DNA from: Marivita sp. S6314
Lineage (GTDB): Bacteria > Pseudomonadota > Alphaproteobacteria > Rhodobacterales > Rhodobacteraceae
Assembly: GCF_023015985.1 (NCBI RefSeq)
Contig: NZ_JALKAO010000002.1
Location: forward strand, 496,001-560,000
Length of the DNA: 64,000 nt
Direction: 5' to 3'
Part shown: positions 44,291 through 52,727 of the stretch, piece by piece
Layout: every line of letters begins with the position of its first letter
Numbering within the stretch: the first letter of the stretch is position 1
Program-made: the position numbers and the translations under genes
The notes under the pieces: model-generated
What the model was told of the DNA's origin: nothing
The model's database searches: none
Seen by the model: only the letters and a program-made list of their open reading frames with translations

Positions 44291-46006
44291 TCAGGCGGAC
44301 CGGCAGTCAAATACAGTGATTTCCCATTCAAGGAACAAGGGTTTGCGCGCGTCGTAAACGCGGTCGAGCACACACCGCTCCACCAGTTCTGCATGGAAGT
44401 TGCGCACAAGGGTCGAACGGCTCTTGTTTTTCAGATAGTCCAGATGGTTGACGATGAAGATATCGAACCCGTCTTCAAGCCAATAGTCGAGCTGCCATTC
44501 ATCCTCTTGTGCAGGCCACGCGTGGGGCTGAACAGGGAAGTCGGCTGTCAGCGCGTCATCCCCGTCTAGTCCGGACATCGGGAACGGGGTGTCGACCCAG
44601 AAAAGCGCATCCTCGGTGTTTTCGGTGATGATCCGTTCGGGCGCGACAACGGGCATTTCGATCCCGTAGCGCGCCGCCACACCATCCAGTCTGTCAAACT
44701 CGTGCTGCTGGGCCTCCATCGTATGTGGCACCGGCAAAGCCAAACCGGACTGGATCCTGCTATTCGGGTAGGTTTCGGCGAGGTAGTCCGCCAAATCGAC
44801 AGCGATCGGTGTAGCGGTTGCCTGTTTGACCACCATTGCAGTGGCCCCGACCATCAACCCGAAGCCGAAGCAGGACGTGATGGCCACCACGATTTTTGGC
44901 CATCCGGCGTAACTGCGCAGAATATCCATCAAGACAACCGCCGCCAGAAACACAAACAGCAGCAGATTGGGCAGGAAGAGATGTTCGGGCTGACGCGTGC
45001 CCACCAGCAATGAAATCGCGATGGTCGACACGCCATTGGCGAGCCAGATCGCAACCAACGCATCGCGCATGGCAAGGCCGCAGGATTTCGATAGAAACCA
45101 GATTGGGCTGACCAAGCCGATTGCAAGCAACACCGGGTTCAGCCCCAACAACGTGTCACCGAACAGTCGAACGGTCACCGGAAGACCCGCGCCAAACCCG
45201 TCTTCCTCGCGCACCGACATCACGGTTTGGATTTTCTGGAAGGCAAGGAAGCCATCAATGTCCAGCAAAATGCCAATGTTCATGATTGGCCACAGAACCA
45301 ACAGGACAATCAGCGACACGCCAAAGGATTTCAGCGCAGATGACATTCCTTCCCGACGGGCCAATACAAAGATCATCGCCAACGCCACCGGACCAAGAAG
45401 CAATAGCGCGGATTGTTTAAACCCGAACGCAAGCGCGACCATGATCCCGATGATCACGTTCCAACGCTGTTTGTGGTCAGTATCTAGACGCATCAAAAAC
45501 GCCCAGATCACCGCAAAGCAAGCCACGGCAAGCGCGGTATCGCCCTTGGCTGTATGGGCCATAAAGACACCCAGCGGAAAGACGACGGCAAACGCACCAA
45601 CAATCCCGGCATGCATCACGCCAAGGCCAACGCGACGCGCGGACATGTAGAAGAGTGGTGCGGCAAGCGCACCAAGAAAGCCCGTCAGGTACCGGGCAGC
45701 AAGGTAGAACGGCGTCGGATCGGTGAAATAGGCCTGCCGGAACTCAGCCGTACCGGACCACATATCCGTCAATAGGCCAAATCCGAACAACCCGCCAATC
45801 GCCACCGCGTTCAGGTAGTTGAAAAAGGGCGGGTAAAAATGCTGACCCGGCACCAATTGCCCGGTCAGAACGCGGGCGGCGTCGTTGATCCGCTCATCCC
45901 CGTGAAAGAACCCGTAATCCGCCCCGTAGGTGCGCAGGAACAACGCAATTGCAAACAAAAGGCAGCATAGTCCTACCTGCGCCGCTTTTTGGCCGAAATT
46001 AACCAT
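44291..46006 (-). CDS. GT-C membrane glycosyltransferase (PMT/ArnT-like)
   Basis: A 571-residue polytopic membrane protein with at least ten hydrophobic spans. A DE-type acidic motif follows the first span (GFFHGDERINDAAR), as in PMT/ArnT/GT39 enzymes that take sugars from polyprenyl-phosphate donors on the periplasmic side. The last 130 residues form a soluble C-terminal domain (VPHTMEAQQHEFDRLDGVAARYG onwards). Divergent from the HAD-UbiA/SMR pair, whose products could make and flip its donor. Acceptor unknown. Confidence 0.8.
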   Translation of the reverse strand: MVNFGQKAAQVGLCCLLFAIALFLRTYGADYGFFHGDERINDAARVLTGQLVPGQHFYPPFFNYLNAVAIGGLFGFGLLTDMWSGTAEFRQAYFTDPTPFYLAARYLTGFLGALAAPLFYMSARRVGLGVMHAGIVGAFAVVFPLGVFMAHTAKGDTALAVACFAVIWAFLMRLDTDHKQRWNVIIGIMVALAFGFKQSALLLLGPVALAMIFVLARREGMSSALKSFGVSLIVLLVLWPIMNIGILLDIDGFLAFQKIQTVMSVREEDGFGAGLPVTVRLFGDTLLGLNPVLLAIGLVSPIWFLSKSCGLAMRDALVAIWLANGVSTIAISLLVGTRQPEHLFLPNLLLFVFLAAVVLMDILRSYAGWPKIVVAITSCFGFGLMVGATAMVVKQATATPIAVDLADYLAETYPNSRIQSGLALPVPHTMEAQQHEFDRLDGVAARYGIEMPVVAPERIITENTEDALFWVDTPFPMSGLDGDDALTADFPVQPHAWPAQEDEWQLDYWLEDGFDIFIVNHLDYLKNKSRSTLVRNFHAELVERCVLDRVYDARKPLFLEWEITVFDCRSA

Positions 46007-46146
46007 TACCGCCTAACCTATCCAACGTACAAAACCAGTGACCCGACCTTGATGAGTACCCACAAAATCCGAATTTCCGTGAAAGAGACGGGGAATCCCG
46101 TTCTTTTTCAACATTTTTTGACGATTTGTTGCGAAAGCCAGTTTAA

Positions 46147-47637
46147 ATGAACGCCATGCCTCCGATCGTTTCCAAATCCACGCTCTCGACGGGCCTTGAT
46201 CTGTTTGTCGATCTCGACGGAACGTTGATCGCCGGGGATATTGCAGAAGAATCGCTTGCCCGCACGGCACGCAACTGGCGGGCCTTTGTTGCGGCGGCGC
46301 AATCCTATTCCGCCGGGGGCCTGTCTGGACTGAAACGCTCTCTGGCGACGTCAATGCCGCCGGATGTGACAAACCTGCCGTTTCGTGAAGATGTGCTGGA
46401 CTACATCCGCGGTGCGCGGGCTGCCGGGCGGCGCGTGGTTCTGGCAACGGCGGCGGACAAGCAGATCGCTGTTGCGGTCGCGGATCACCTTGGGCTGTTT
46501 GACGCCGTGATTGCGTCGGAGCCCGGACGCAACATGAAGGGTGAGGCGAAACTGCACGCGATTCAGGACATGGCGGCGGGCCCTTTCGAGTATCTTGGCG
46601 ACAGCGCGGCCGACGTTCCGATCTGGCAAGCGGCCGAACGATCCGGTTTCGTCGCGCCAAGCGCACAAGCCCGTCATGAAATGAAGCGCGATCCCGGGTC
46701 AGTGTCGCTGCATATCGAACCCTCGATTTCGCAAGGCAAAGCCTTGATGAAAGCGATGCGCCCGCACCAATGGGCGAAGAACGTCCTGGTCTTTGTGCCA
46801 ATCCTCTTTGCCCACGAATATGTCGATCCCGGCGTGTTGTTGGCCGGGCTGATGGCGTTTGTGTGCTTCAGCCTCTGCGCCTCTGGTGTCTACCTGGTGA
46901 ACGATATCATTGATATCGAAGCCGATCGCAAACACGCGACCAAACACAAACGCCCGTTTGCGGCGGGTCACCTGTCGATCCGGCGCGGATTGCTCGCCGC
47001 AGGCGCGTTGCTGGGCGGCTCTGTGCTGGCCGCGTTTGCCTTTGTGAACGTCCTCTTCGGGCTGGTCCTTGCCAGCTATGCGGTGCTGACAACCGCCTAT
47101 ACCTTCTGCCTGAAGCGCTATTCGACGGTGGACGTGGTCGCGCTTTCGCTGCTTTACACATGGCGCATCCTTGCAGGATCAGCTGCAACCGCATTGGCGC
47201 CAAGCCCGTGGTTGCTCAGCTATTCGCTCTTTTTCTTCCTCAGCCTCGCCTACATGAAGCGTTACATCGAAATCGACGCCATGAAGACGGCGGACGAAGA
47301 TGAAAAACTACCGTCGCGGAACTACTACGCGTCCGAGGTGCAACTGGTTCTGACCTTCGGCATCGCCAACGGGGCGCTGTCGGTGCTGACCCTCGCGCAA
47401 TACGTCAATTCGACATCGGTGGAACAATTCTACAGCATGCCCTTCCTGCTATGGCTGATCGTTCCGGTCATGATGTTCTGGATCTACCGCACCTGGACCT
47501 GGGCCAGCCGCGGCAAGATTGGCGATGACCCTGTGGTCTTTGCGCTAAAAGACCGGATAAGCCGGATCTGCGTGGGGATTGTTTTGCTGATCATCATTGC
47601 CGCCCGAGTCTTGCCGCAGCCCGGGGGACTGCTGTGA
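46147..47637 (+). CDS. HAD phosphatase - UbiA prenyltransferase fusion (DPPR-synthase-like)
   Basis: A 496-residue two-domain protein. Residues about 15-195 are a HAD hydrolase (DLDGTLIAGDIAE, LATAADKQIAVAVA, YLGDSAADVPIWQAA). Residues about 205-496 are a UbiA transferase with the Asp-rich motif NDIIDIEADRKHATKHKRPF and second motif DAMKTADEDEKLPSRNYY, the form seen in decaprenyl-phosphate phosphoribosyltransferases. The HAD part could remove the 5-phosphate of the product, giving polyprenyl-phospho-ribose. Its stop overlaps the SMR gene start by four bases. Confidence 0.85.
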   Translation: MNAMPPIVSKSTLSTGLDLFVDLDGTLIAGDIAEESLARTARNWRAFVAAAQSYSAGGLSGLKRSLATSMPPDVTNLPFREDVLDYIRGARAAGRRVVLATAADKQIAVAVADHLGLFDAVIASEPGRNMKGEAKLHAIQDMAAGPFEYLGDSAADVPIWQAAERSGFVAPSAQARHEMKRDPGSVSLHIEPSISQGKALMKAMRPHQWAKNVLVFVPILFAHEYVDPGVLLAGLMAFVCFSLCASGVYLVNDIIDIEADRKHATKHKRPFAAGHLSIRRGLLAAGALLGGSVLAAFAFVNVLFGLVLASYAVLTTAYTFCLKRYSTVDVVALSLLYTWRILAGSAATALAPSPWLLSYSLFFFLSLAYMKRYIEIDAMKTADEDEKLPSRNYYASEVQLVLTFGIANGALSVLTLAQYVNSTSVEQFYSMPFLLWLIVPVMMFWIYRTWTWASRGKIGDDPVVFALKDRISRICVGIVLLIIIAARVLPQPGGLL

Positions 47638-48002
47638 CCTGGGGCGCATTTGCACTGATTTTTGCAAGTGTGAGCCTATCGGCACTTGGGCAGACGGCAT
47701 TCAAGGTAGGGGTCGGGCAAACCAACGCTGCTGCGGATGCCGGATTGGTCCTGAAAATCATGGGCATGCTTTTTTCCCCCATGGTGTTGCTCGGGCTCGC
47801 GCTTTACGGGATCGGCACCGTGTTTTGGCTGTTTGCGCTCAAGCAACTGGATCTGTCGCTGGCGTATCCATTTGTCGCGATGAGCTTTGTCATGGTCGCC
47901 GGGTCCGGCATGCTGTTTCTGGGCGAACCGGTTCAGACATCCCGTCTGATTGGAATCGGGCTCATCATTCTTGGCCTACTGGTCATGGCGCGTGGCGGGT
48001 AG
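47634..48002 (+). CDS. SMR/EamA-type small transporter (ArnE/F-like flippase candidate)
   Basis: A 122-residue, four-span membrane protein with small-multidrug-resistance layout: GAFALIFASVSLSALGQTAFKVG, LFALKQLDLSLAYPFVAMSFVMV and LIGIGLIILGLLVMARGG. The LAYPF-type segment resembles ArnE/ArnF and related flippases of polyprenyl-phosphate sugars. Translationally coupled to the HAD-UbiA gene (ATG within GTGA). Joint action with its neighbours is inferred. Confidence 0.82.
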   Translation: MTWGAFALIFASVSLSALGQTAFKVGVGQTNAAADAGLVLKIMGMLFSPMVLLGLALYGIGTVFWLFALKQLDLSLAYPFVAMSFVMVAGSGMLFLGEPVQTSRLIGIGLIILGLLVMARGG

Positions 48003-48199
48003 CTAAAACTCAAAGCATTCTTTGCAGACGCGATCCGACACGGTGCCCGCGCGCGCGTTGGACACACGACACCGTGCACTCACTTGAAATATCAATGGCT
48101 TTGATTGGTTCAGCCAACATTTCGCCGTCGCGATTCATCCCCCTTCCGGACGCCGGCAATTTCATTCAAATCCGTGCTTTAAGGCCCTCTTCATATTCC

Positions 48200-48226
48200 A
48201 CCCCCTAACCCTCCGAGCGGGGGTTT
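48200..48226 (+). terminator. Possible terminator after the SMR gene
   Basis: A CCCCC...GGGGG stem with an 11- to 13-base loop and TTTT on the 3' side, about 200 bases downstream of the SMR gene and just before the exoprotein gene. The 48003-48199 stretch otherwise shows nothing recognisable. Confidence 0.4.
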
Positions 48227-48244
48227 TAATGAGTGGAGTGGGGC

Positions 48245-51200
48245 ATGGAACCCGTAACCGATGTGTTCGGAACGCAGACGTCTGCGGCTGCAATGGGATT
48301 TGGCTTGAACGGCGTCACCGATTGGAGTGTTCAACAGCCGTTTCTGGATGTGTTCAAAACAGCGCGTCCGTGGATGATCCATACCGAGGACCAATGGGGG
48401 GCCTATTCTCCGGAACAGCTCGCCTCCATGGGCGCGCTCGACGCCGATGGCTGGATCATGGATATACCGTCCGATGTGGATCGTATCCAGACAGTGATCC
48501 TCACGGAATTGCCGCAAGACGCGACCTATACAGCGGGTCTTTACCGTTTGAGTTATGACGGAAACGGCTCGATTTCGGTCTCCGGGGCAGAGATTGTCTC
48601 GCAAACCGACGGCGAAATCTGGTTCGACTACCAACCAACCGGCTCTGGCATGGTCTGGATCACCGTCGACGCCACCGACCCAGCCAACTATCTTCGCAAT
48701 ATCTCCGTCGTCAAACAGGAGCACATCCCCGCCTTCGAAGCAGGTCAGGTCTTCAATCCGCTGTGGTTGGACGTGATCGATAATGCGCATTCGCTGCGGT
48801 TCATGGACTGGATGGAGACCAACGACTCCACCCTGCAAAGCTGGTCCGAGCGTCCGCACGAAGCGAAATACACGTATTTCGGCGGTGTCCCGGTCGAGGT
48901 GATGGTCGATCTGGCCAATGCAACCGGCACCGAACCCTGGTTCAACATCCCCTGGCATGCGGACGAAACCTTCATTCGGGAGTTTTCAACTTACGTCCGC
49001 GACAATCTCGACCCTGACCTGCGCGCTCATTTCGAGATGTCCAACGAGGTCTGGAACTGGATGTTCGAACAGGCGCAGGATGCGTCGCAAGCCGCACAGC
49101 AACGGTTCGGGCAGGAACTCGGCGACGGTTGGGTTCAGGAATACGGAGCGCGGTCAGCGGAAATGGCCGCGATCCTGGATCAGGTTTACGCGGGTCAGGA
49201 ACACCTTCTGGTCAAAGCGATTGCAACCCATACCTTCTGGCCCGGCCTGGAAACGGCGATCCTTGAAGCCCCGGCTTGGCAGGCCCAAAACGCTGGCAAT
49301 GATGCGCCGTTTTTGTCGTTCGACACCTATGCGATCACCGGGTATTTCGGGAACAGCTTTGGCACCGACGCCAAGGCAAACGCGGTGTTGCAATGGGTGG
49401 CACAAAGCGAAAGCCAAGCCCGACAGGACGCCGCGGCGCAGGGCCTTAGCGGTGCGGCGGCCGATGCATATGTCGCCGACCACCGCTACGATGCGGCGGT
49501 TGACCTTGCGATCCGGGAACTGCGGGACGGGTCCGTGACCGGCGATGCCGAGGATTCGCTACAGGGTCTGTTCGAACTGTTCCGCTATCACAAATCCGTG
49601 GCAGATGCGCACGGACTTGATCTGGTGATGTACGAAGGCGGGACACATATCGTCGGCGTTGGCCCGTGGGTGGACAATGACACGCTGACCGATTTCTTCC
49701 TGCATTTGAATTACTCGGATGAGATGGGCCATCTCTACGAGGAACTGCTGGCCGGATGGGAAGCGGCTGGCGGGACGTTGTTCAACGCCTTTGTCGATGT
49801 GGCGCGGCCGTCGCAATGGGGCAGTTGGGGATCCCTGCGACACCTTGAGGACGATACCGGTCGGCACAGAGCAATCGACGATTTCATCGACCGGCACCCC
49901 GCACCTGATCACATGAAAGATGGACTCTGGAATTCGGTCCCGCAGGATTTCGCCCCGGTTCCGAGCCCTGATCCGGACCCGCAGCCGGACCCCGAGCCCG
50001 ATCCGACCCCCACGCCAGAGCCAACACCAGATCCGGAACCGTTTCCTGATCCCGATCCCGATCCGACACCGCCTGTGGCCCCAACCGATCCGGTGGCGGA
50101 CGTGCGCGAATACATTTTTGGCAACAGTCTCATTGCCTGGGCCGTGGGAGACCCGGAACTGTCCGTCACGCATTGGACGGCACAAATGGCGGCTTCGGCA
50201 GGATCGAGCTATGCGGCGGCGATGCAAACCGGCATGTTGAGCGATCACGACGATCTGCCCGCGCGGCCTCATATCAACATGAGCACGGTCACCGAGGCCT
50301 TGGACCCGGACGGTGACCAAAGCTTTGCGGATGTCGGTTTCACCCAGATCACCATCTCTGCATCGAATTTCGTGCAATATCAGGCACCGGACGAGCCGTA
50401 TTGGGGATCGTCCGACACCTCGCCTGCCGAGGCCGCGATGCGCGTGATCAACTGGGCGTCGGACCGTGCGCCCGGCGCGACGATCAACATCTTCGAGACG
50501 TGGCCCGAAATGGAAGGTTTCGCCGCAAGTTTTCCACCGACAGAGGCGGAGTTCGCCGCATGGCAGAACTACATGTTGGGAGACTGGCACGACTGGTGGG
50601 TTTCGCTGTCGGAAACCATCAACCGGCAAAGACCGGACCTCGACGTGCGATTGATCAGCGTCGGTCCGCAGATCGCGGCAATGCTGGACGATCCATCGCT
50701 GGGTCTCACGGGGATGACGGTGCAAGATCTTTATCAGGATGACGCGCCACACGGGACACCGACGCTTTATTTCCTGGCGTCGCTTGTCCACTACTCCGCG
50801 ATTTATGGCTCTGCACCGCCGAGCAATTTCGCGGTGCCCAACACCGTTCACCCTGCTGTGCGCGACAATTTCAACGACATTGTCAATTGGCTGGCCGAGG
50901 CAGGGGGCACTGGCTTGCCAGAACCTCTGGTCGCACCCTTCAGCGACCGGTCAGAGGATTTGAGTGCCGGGGAGTCAGACGTGGGTTCCAACGCGATCGA
51001 AACACCTGTCATCACCACAAGCTCTGACGGGATCATTGGGCAGAACGGGGACGACCGGATTGTTCTGCAAACCGGCAACACCGCGGTCGATGGCCGGGGG
51101 GGCGAAGACACTCTTGTTCTGGCTGGAAACCAGGCGAACTATTCCGTCCGCTTCCTGGACGATACGATTGTCGTTGAAAACCGATCCGATCCAGACGAGC

Positions 51201-51889
51201 TGCCGGTCGCGTTGCAGAACATGGAATGGCTGGATTTCGGGCAAGAGACTGCGCCCTTCGACGCGCGCGGGGTGGATTTGGACTTGTTCGACGGGATGGC
51301 CAGCCTTGACGCCGCTGCCGTTGCGGCCCTGACCGAGCTTTACATCGCGTATTTCAATCGTGCTCCCGACGCGGTTGGACTGTTTTTCTGGGGCAATCAG
51401 CTTGCGAACGGTCGATCTTTGACCAACATCGCGGAACAGTTCTTCGATCAGCCGGAAACGCGCGCGGTGTACGGGGATCTGACCGATACAGACGCGTTTG
51501 TCACCGCCGTGTACCAGAATGTGCTGGGGCGTAGCCCGGACAGCGGTGGTATGGCATTTTGGATGGATGTTCTGGAGAGCGGCTCTGGAACCACGCCAGC
51601 GACGTTCATTCAGGCGATTATTGCGGGTGCCAAGGCTGACACAGGTGCGCCGCAGGACGCAGCCTACCTGGCCAACAAAGTTCTGGTTGGCACGCATTAC
51701 GCGGTCACGCGCGGCATGTCCGATGTGGAGGACGCGAGCGCAGTGATGCTGGGTTTCGACGGAACCAGCACGGCTGTGCAGCAAGGTATTGCGGCGACCG
51801 ATGCGCTGTATTCCGACATTCTGGATGGGACGACGGATGGTTTCCTGATGCAACTTGTCGGGCTGAGTGACGATCCGTTCACCCTGTAG
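48245..51889 (+). CDS. Large multidomain exoprotein: glycoside-hydrolase-like, SGNH-like, RTX-like, DUF4214
   Basis: A 1,214-residue acidic protein with no N-terminal signal peptide. About residues 1-560 resemble clan GH-A hydrolases: acid/base in HFEMSNEVWNWMF (about residue 268) and a nucleophile candidate in VMYEGGTH (about 464). A PDPDPEPDPTP-type linker covers about 575-615. About 617-895 look SGNH-hydrolase-like (YIFGNSLIAW; DDAPHGTPTLYFLASLVHY). An RTX-like stretch (GQNGDDRIVL, GRGGEDTLVL) is at about 925-960, and DUF4214 repeats (YFNRAPDAVGLFFW; VLGRSPDSGGMAFW) at about 1030-1110. The C-terminal layout suggests type I secretion. ATG 48245 has a GGAGTGGGG ribosome-binding site. Confidence 0.82.
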   Translation: MEPVTDVFGTQTSAAAMGFGLNGVTDWSVQQPFLDVFKTARPWMIHTEDQWGAYSPEQLASMGALDADGWIMDIPSDVDRIQTVILTELPQDATYTAGLYRLSYDGNGSISVSGAEIVSQTDGEIWFDYQPTGSGMVWITVDATDPANYLRNISVVKQEHIPAFEAGQVFNPLWLDVIDNAHSLRFMDWMETNDSTLQSWSERPHEAKYTYFGGVPVEVMVDLANATGTEPWFNIPWHADETFIREFSTYVRDNLDPDLRAHFEMSNEVWNWMFEQAQDASQAAQQRFGQELGDGWVQEYGARSAEMAAILDQVYAGQEHLLVKAIATHTFWPGLETAILEAPAWQAQNAGNDAPFLSFDTYAITGYFGNSFGTDAKANAVLQWVAQSESQARQDAAAQGLSGAAADAYVADHRYDAAVDLAIRELRDGSVTGDAEDSLQGLFELFRYHKSVADAHGLDLVMYEGGTHIVGVGPWVDNDTLTDFFLHLNYSDEMGHLYEELLAGWEAAGGTLFNAFVDVARPSQWGSWGSLRHLEDDTGRHRAIDDFIDRHPAPDHMKDGLWNSVPQDFAPVPSPDPDPQPDPEPDPTPTPEPTPDPEPFPDPDPDPTPPVAPTDPVADVREYIFGNSLIAWAVGDPELSVTHWTAQMAASAGSSYAAAMQTGMLSDHDDLPARPHINMSTVTEALDPDGDQSFADVGFTQITISASNFVQYQAPDEPYWGSSDTSPAEAAMRVINWASDRAPGATINIFETWPEMEGFAASFPPTEAEFAAWQNYMLGDWHDWWVSLSETINRQRPDLDVRLISVGPQIAAMLDDPSLGLTGMTVQDLYQDDAPHGTPTLYFLASLVHYSAIYGSAPPSNFAVPNTVHPAVRDNFNDIVNWLAEAGGTGLPEPLVAPFSDRSEDLSAGESDVGSNAIETPVITTSSDGIIGQNGDDRIVLQTGNTAVDGRGGEDTLVLAGNQANYSVRFLDDTIVVENRSDPDELPVALQNMEWLDFGQETAPFDARGVDLDLFDGMASLDAAAVAALTELYIAYFNRAPDAVGLFFWGNQLANGRSLTNIAEQFFDQPETRAVYGDLTDTDAFVTAVYQNVLGRSPDSGGMAFWMDVLESGSGTTPATFIQAIIAGAKADTGAPQDAAYLANKVLVGTHYAVTRGMSDVEDASAVMLGFDGTSTAVQQGIAATDALYSDILDGTTDGFLMQLVGLSDDPFTL

Positions 51890-51906
51890 CAGCATCCATG
51901 ACACTG

Positions 51907-51933
51907 GCGCGGCCCACGAACGTATGGCCGCGC
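51907..51933. terminator. Hairpin after the exoprotein gene
   Basis: GCGCGGCC and GGCCGCGC form an 8-bp perfect stem with an 11-base loop 18 bases after the stop. No T tract, so it may be an mRNA end structure rather than an intrinsic terminator. The stretch 51934-52120 shows nothing else. Confidence 0.4.
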
Positions 51934-52129
51934 TGACCCGTCTGAGCAGGAACCAGTAAAGCTGCAGGATACTGAGAAAGTCTGACATGTCGGAGCGCGT
52001 GTTCCCTGCTTGATACGGCCAGCCTTGGCCCGATTTGCGCCCTATTTACGCGCTGATCCGTTAAGAACACCTTAGCCGCGCAGCGATCCGGAAGAGTTTT
52101 CCGCGTTCCTCTTGATTTCAGCGAACGCT

Positions 52130-52315
52130 TCTGGAACACTTTGCCCACGATGGTGACCGCTGCCAAAAACAGCGGTCTAATAGGGAATACGGTGAAATTC
52201 CGTGACTGCCCCCGCAACTGTAAGCGGCGAGTGTACTGTACGAAAGCCACTGGGCGACCCGCCTGGGAAGGTGTTCAGCGCATCGTGACCCGCAAGTCAG
52301 GAGACCTGCCATTGC
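52130..52315 (+). ncRNA. Cobalamin (AdoCbl-class) riboswitch
   Basis: Contains the conserved elements in order: GGGAATACGGTGAAATTCCG (52183-52202), CTGCCCCCGCAACTGTAAGC (52206-52225), GCCACTGGGC (52246 onwards), CTGGGAAGG (52263-52271), and the B12 box AGTCAGGAGACCTGCC (52295-52310). This is an unambiguous B12-element. It controls the gene at 52425 on the same strand. No classical cobalamin transport or synthesis gene is next to it. Confidence 0.97.
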
Positions 52316-52318
52316 ACG

Positions 52319-52422
52319 AAAACTGAACCCGGGCGGGGTGCACCGGAGGTCGAACGCGATATTGGCAGCCTGCCTTGATCAGTTTTGGACCTCTTGCACG
52401 TCGCCATAGCGCGGAGGGCGCT
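52319..52422 (+). promoter_or_regulatory. Expression platform of the cobalamin riboswitch
   Basis: Between the aptamer and the ATG at 52425, AAAACTGA (52319-52326) and TCAGTTTT (52379-52386) are perfectly complementary. Further on, AGCGC-GGAGG-GCGCT (52408-52422) places the ribosome-binding sequence GGAGG in the loop of a 5-bp hairpin, and CCTC at 52389-52392 could pair with it. No T tract follows a stem, so translational control is more likely than termination. Confidence 0.55.
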
Positions 52423-52424
52423 TT

Positions 52425-52727
52425 ATGTTGATTGCTCGGACCCTGACACAGCTTCAGGTCAAACCTGCTTCGCCGGAGCGGGCAAAAGAAATGGGACAAT
52501 TGGGATATATGCAATGGTTGGGCGGCCTGCCCGCCGGGGCCTGTTATCAGACAGAGGCGGCCTGCGCCTATATCGCCGCGATGCCGTTCAAAGAGACCGA
52601 TCCGGCAGTTGAAGTCTTTTGCGGATTGCTGCGGGCGTCCCTGAAGACCCCGCTGCAACCGCTTGACCTTGCCCTGCCCAAACCAAAGCGGCGCGGCGGC
52701 GCAAAAGAGCGGCGCTTGTCGCTTTAG
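52425..52727 (+). CDS. Riboswitch-controlled orphan protein, unknown function
   Basis: A 100-residue protein directly behind the cobalamin riboswitch, start ATG 52425 with GGAGG ribosome-binding site. No family recognised. The N-terminal part is soluble and mixed (ERAKEMGQLGYMQWLGGLPAG), a middle segment has three cysteines (ACYQTEAACAYIAAM and VFCGLL), and the last 20 residues are basic (KPKRRGGAKERR). No signal peptide or membrane span. Presumably made when B12 is scarce. Ends with a four-base convergent overlap with the PfkB kinase gene. Function cannot be guessed beyond a link to B12. Confidence 0.8.
   Translation: MLIARTLTQLQVKPASPERAKEMGQLGYMQWLGGLPAGACYQTEAACAYIAAMPFKETDPAVEVFCGLLRASLKTPLQPLDLALPKPKRRGGAKERRLSL

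Noticed and set aside
49960-50090. Repeated Pro-Asp/Glu-Pro codons considered as an RTX calcium-binding array
   Set aside because: It lacks the GGxGxD pattern and is a low-complexity interdomain linker; the RTX-like signal is later, near 51020-51110.
52118-52312. Open frames across the cobalamin riboswitch
   Set aside because: The interval is fully explained by conserved riboswitch elements and the frames have no ribosome-binding sites or family similarity.
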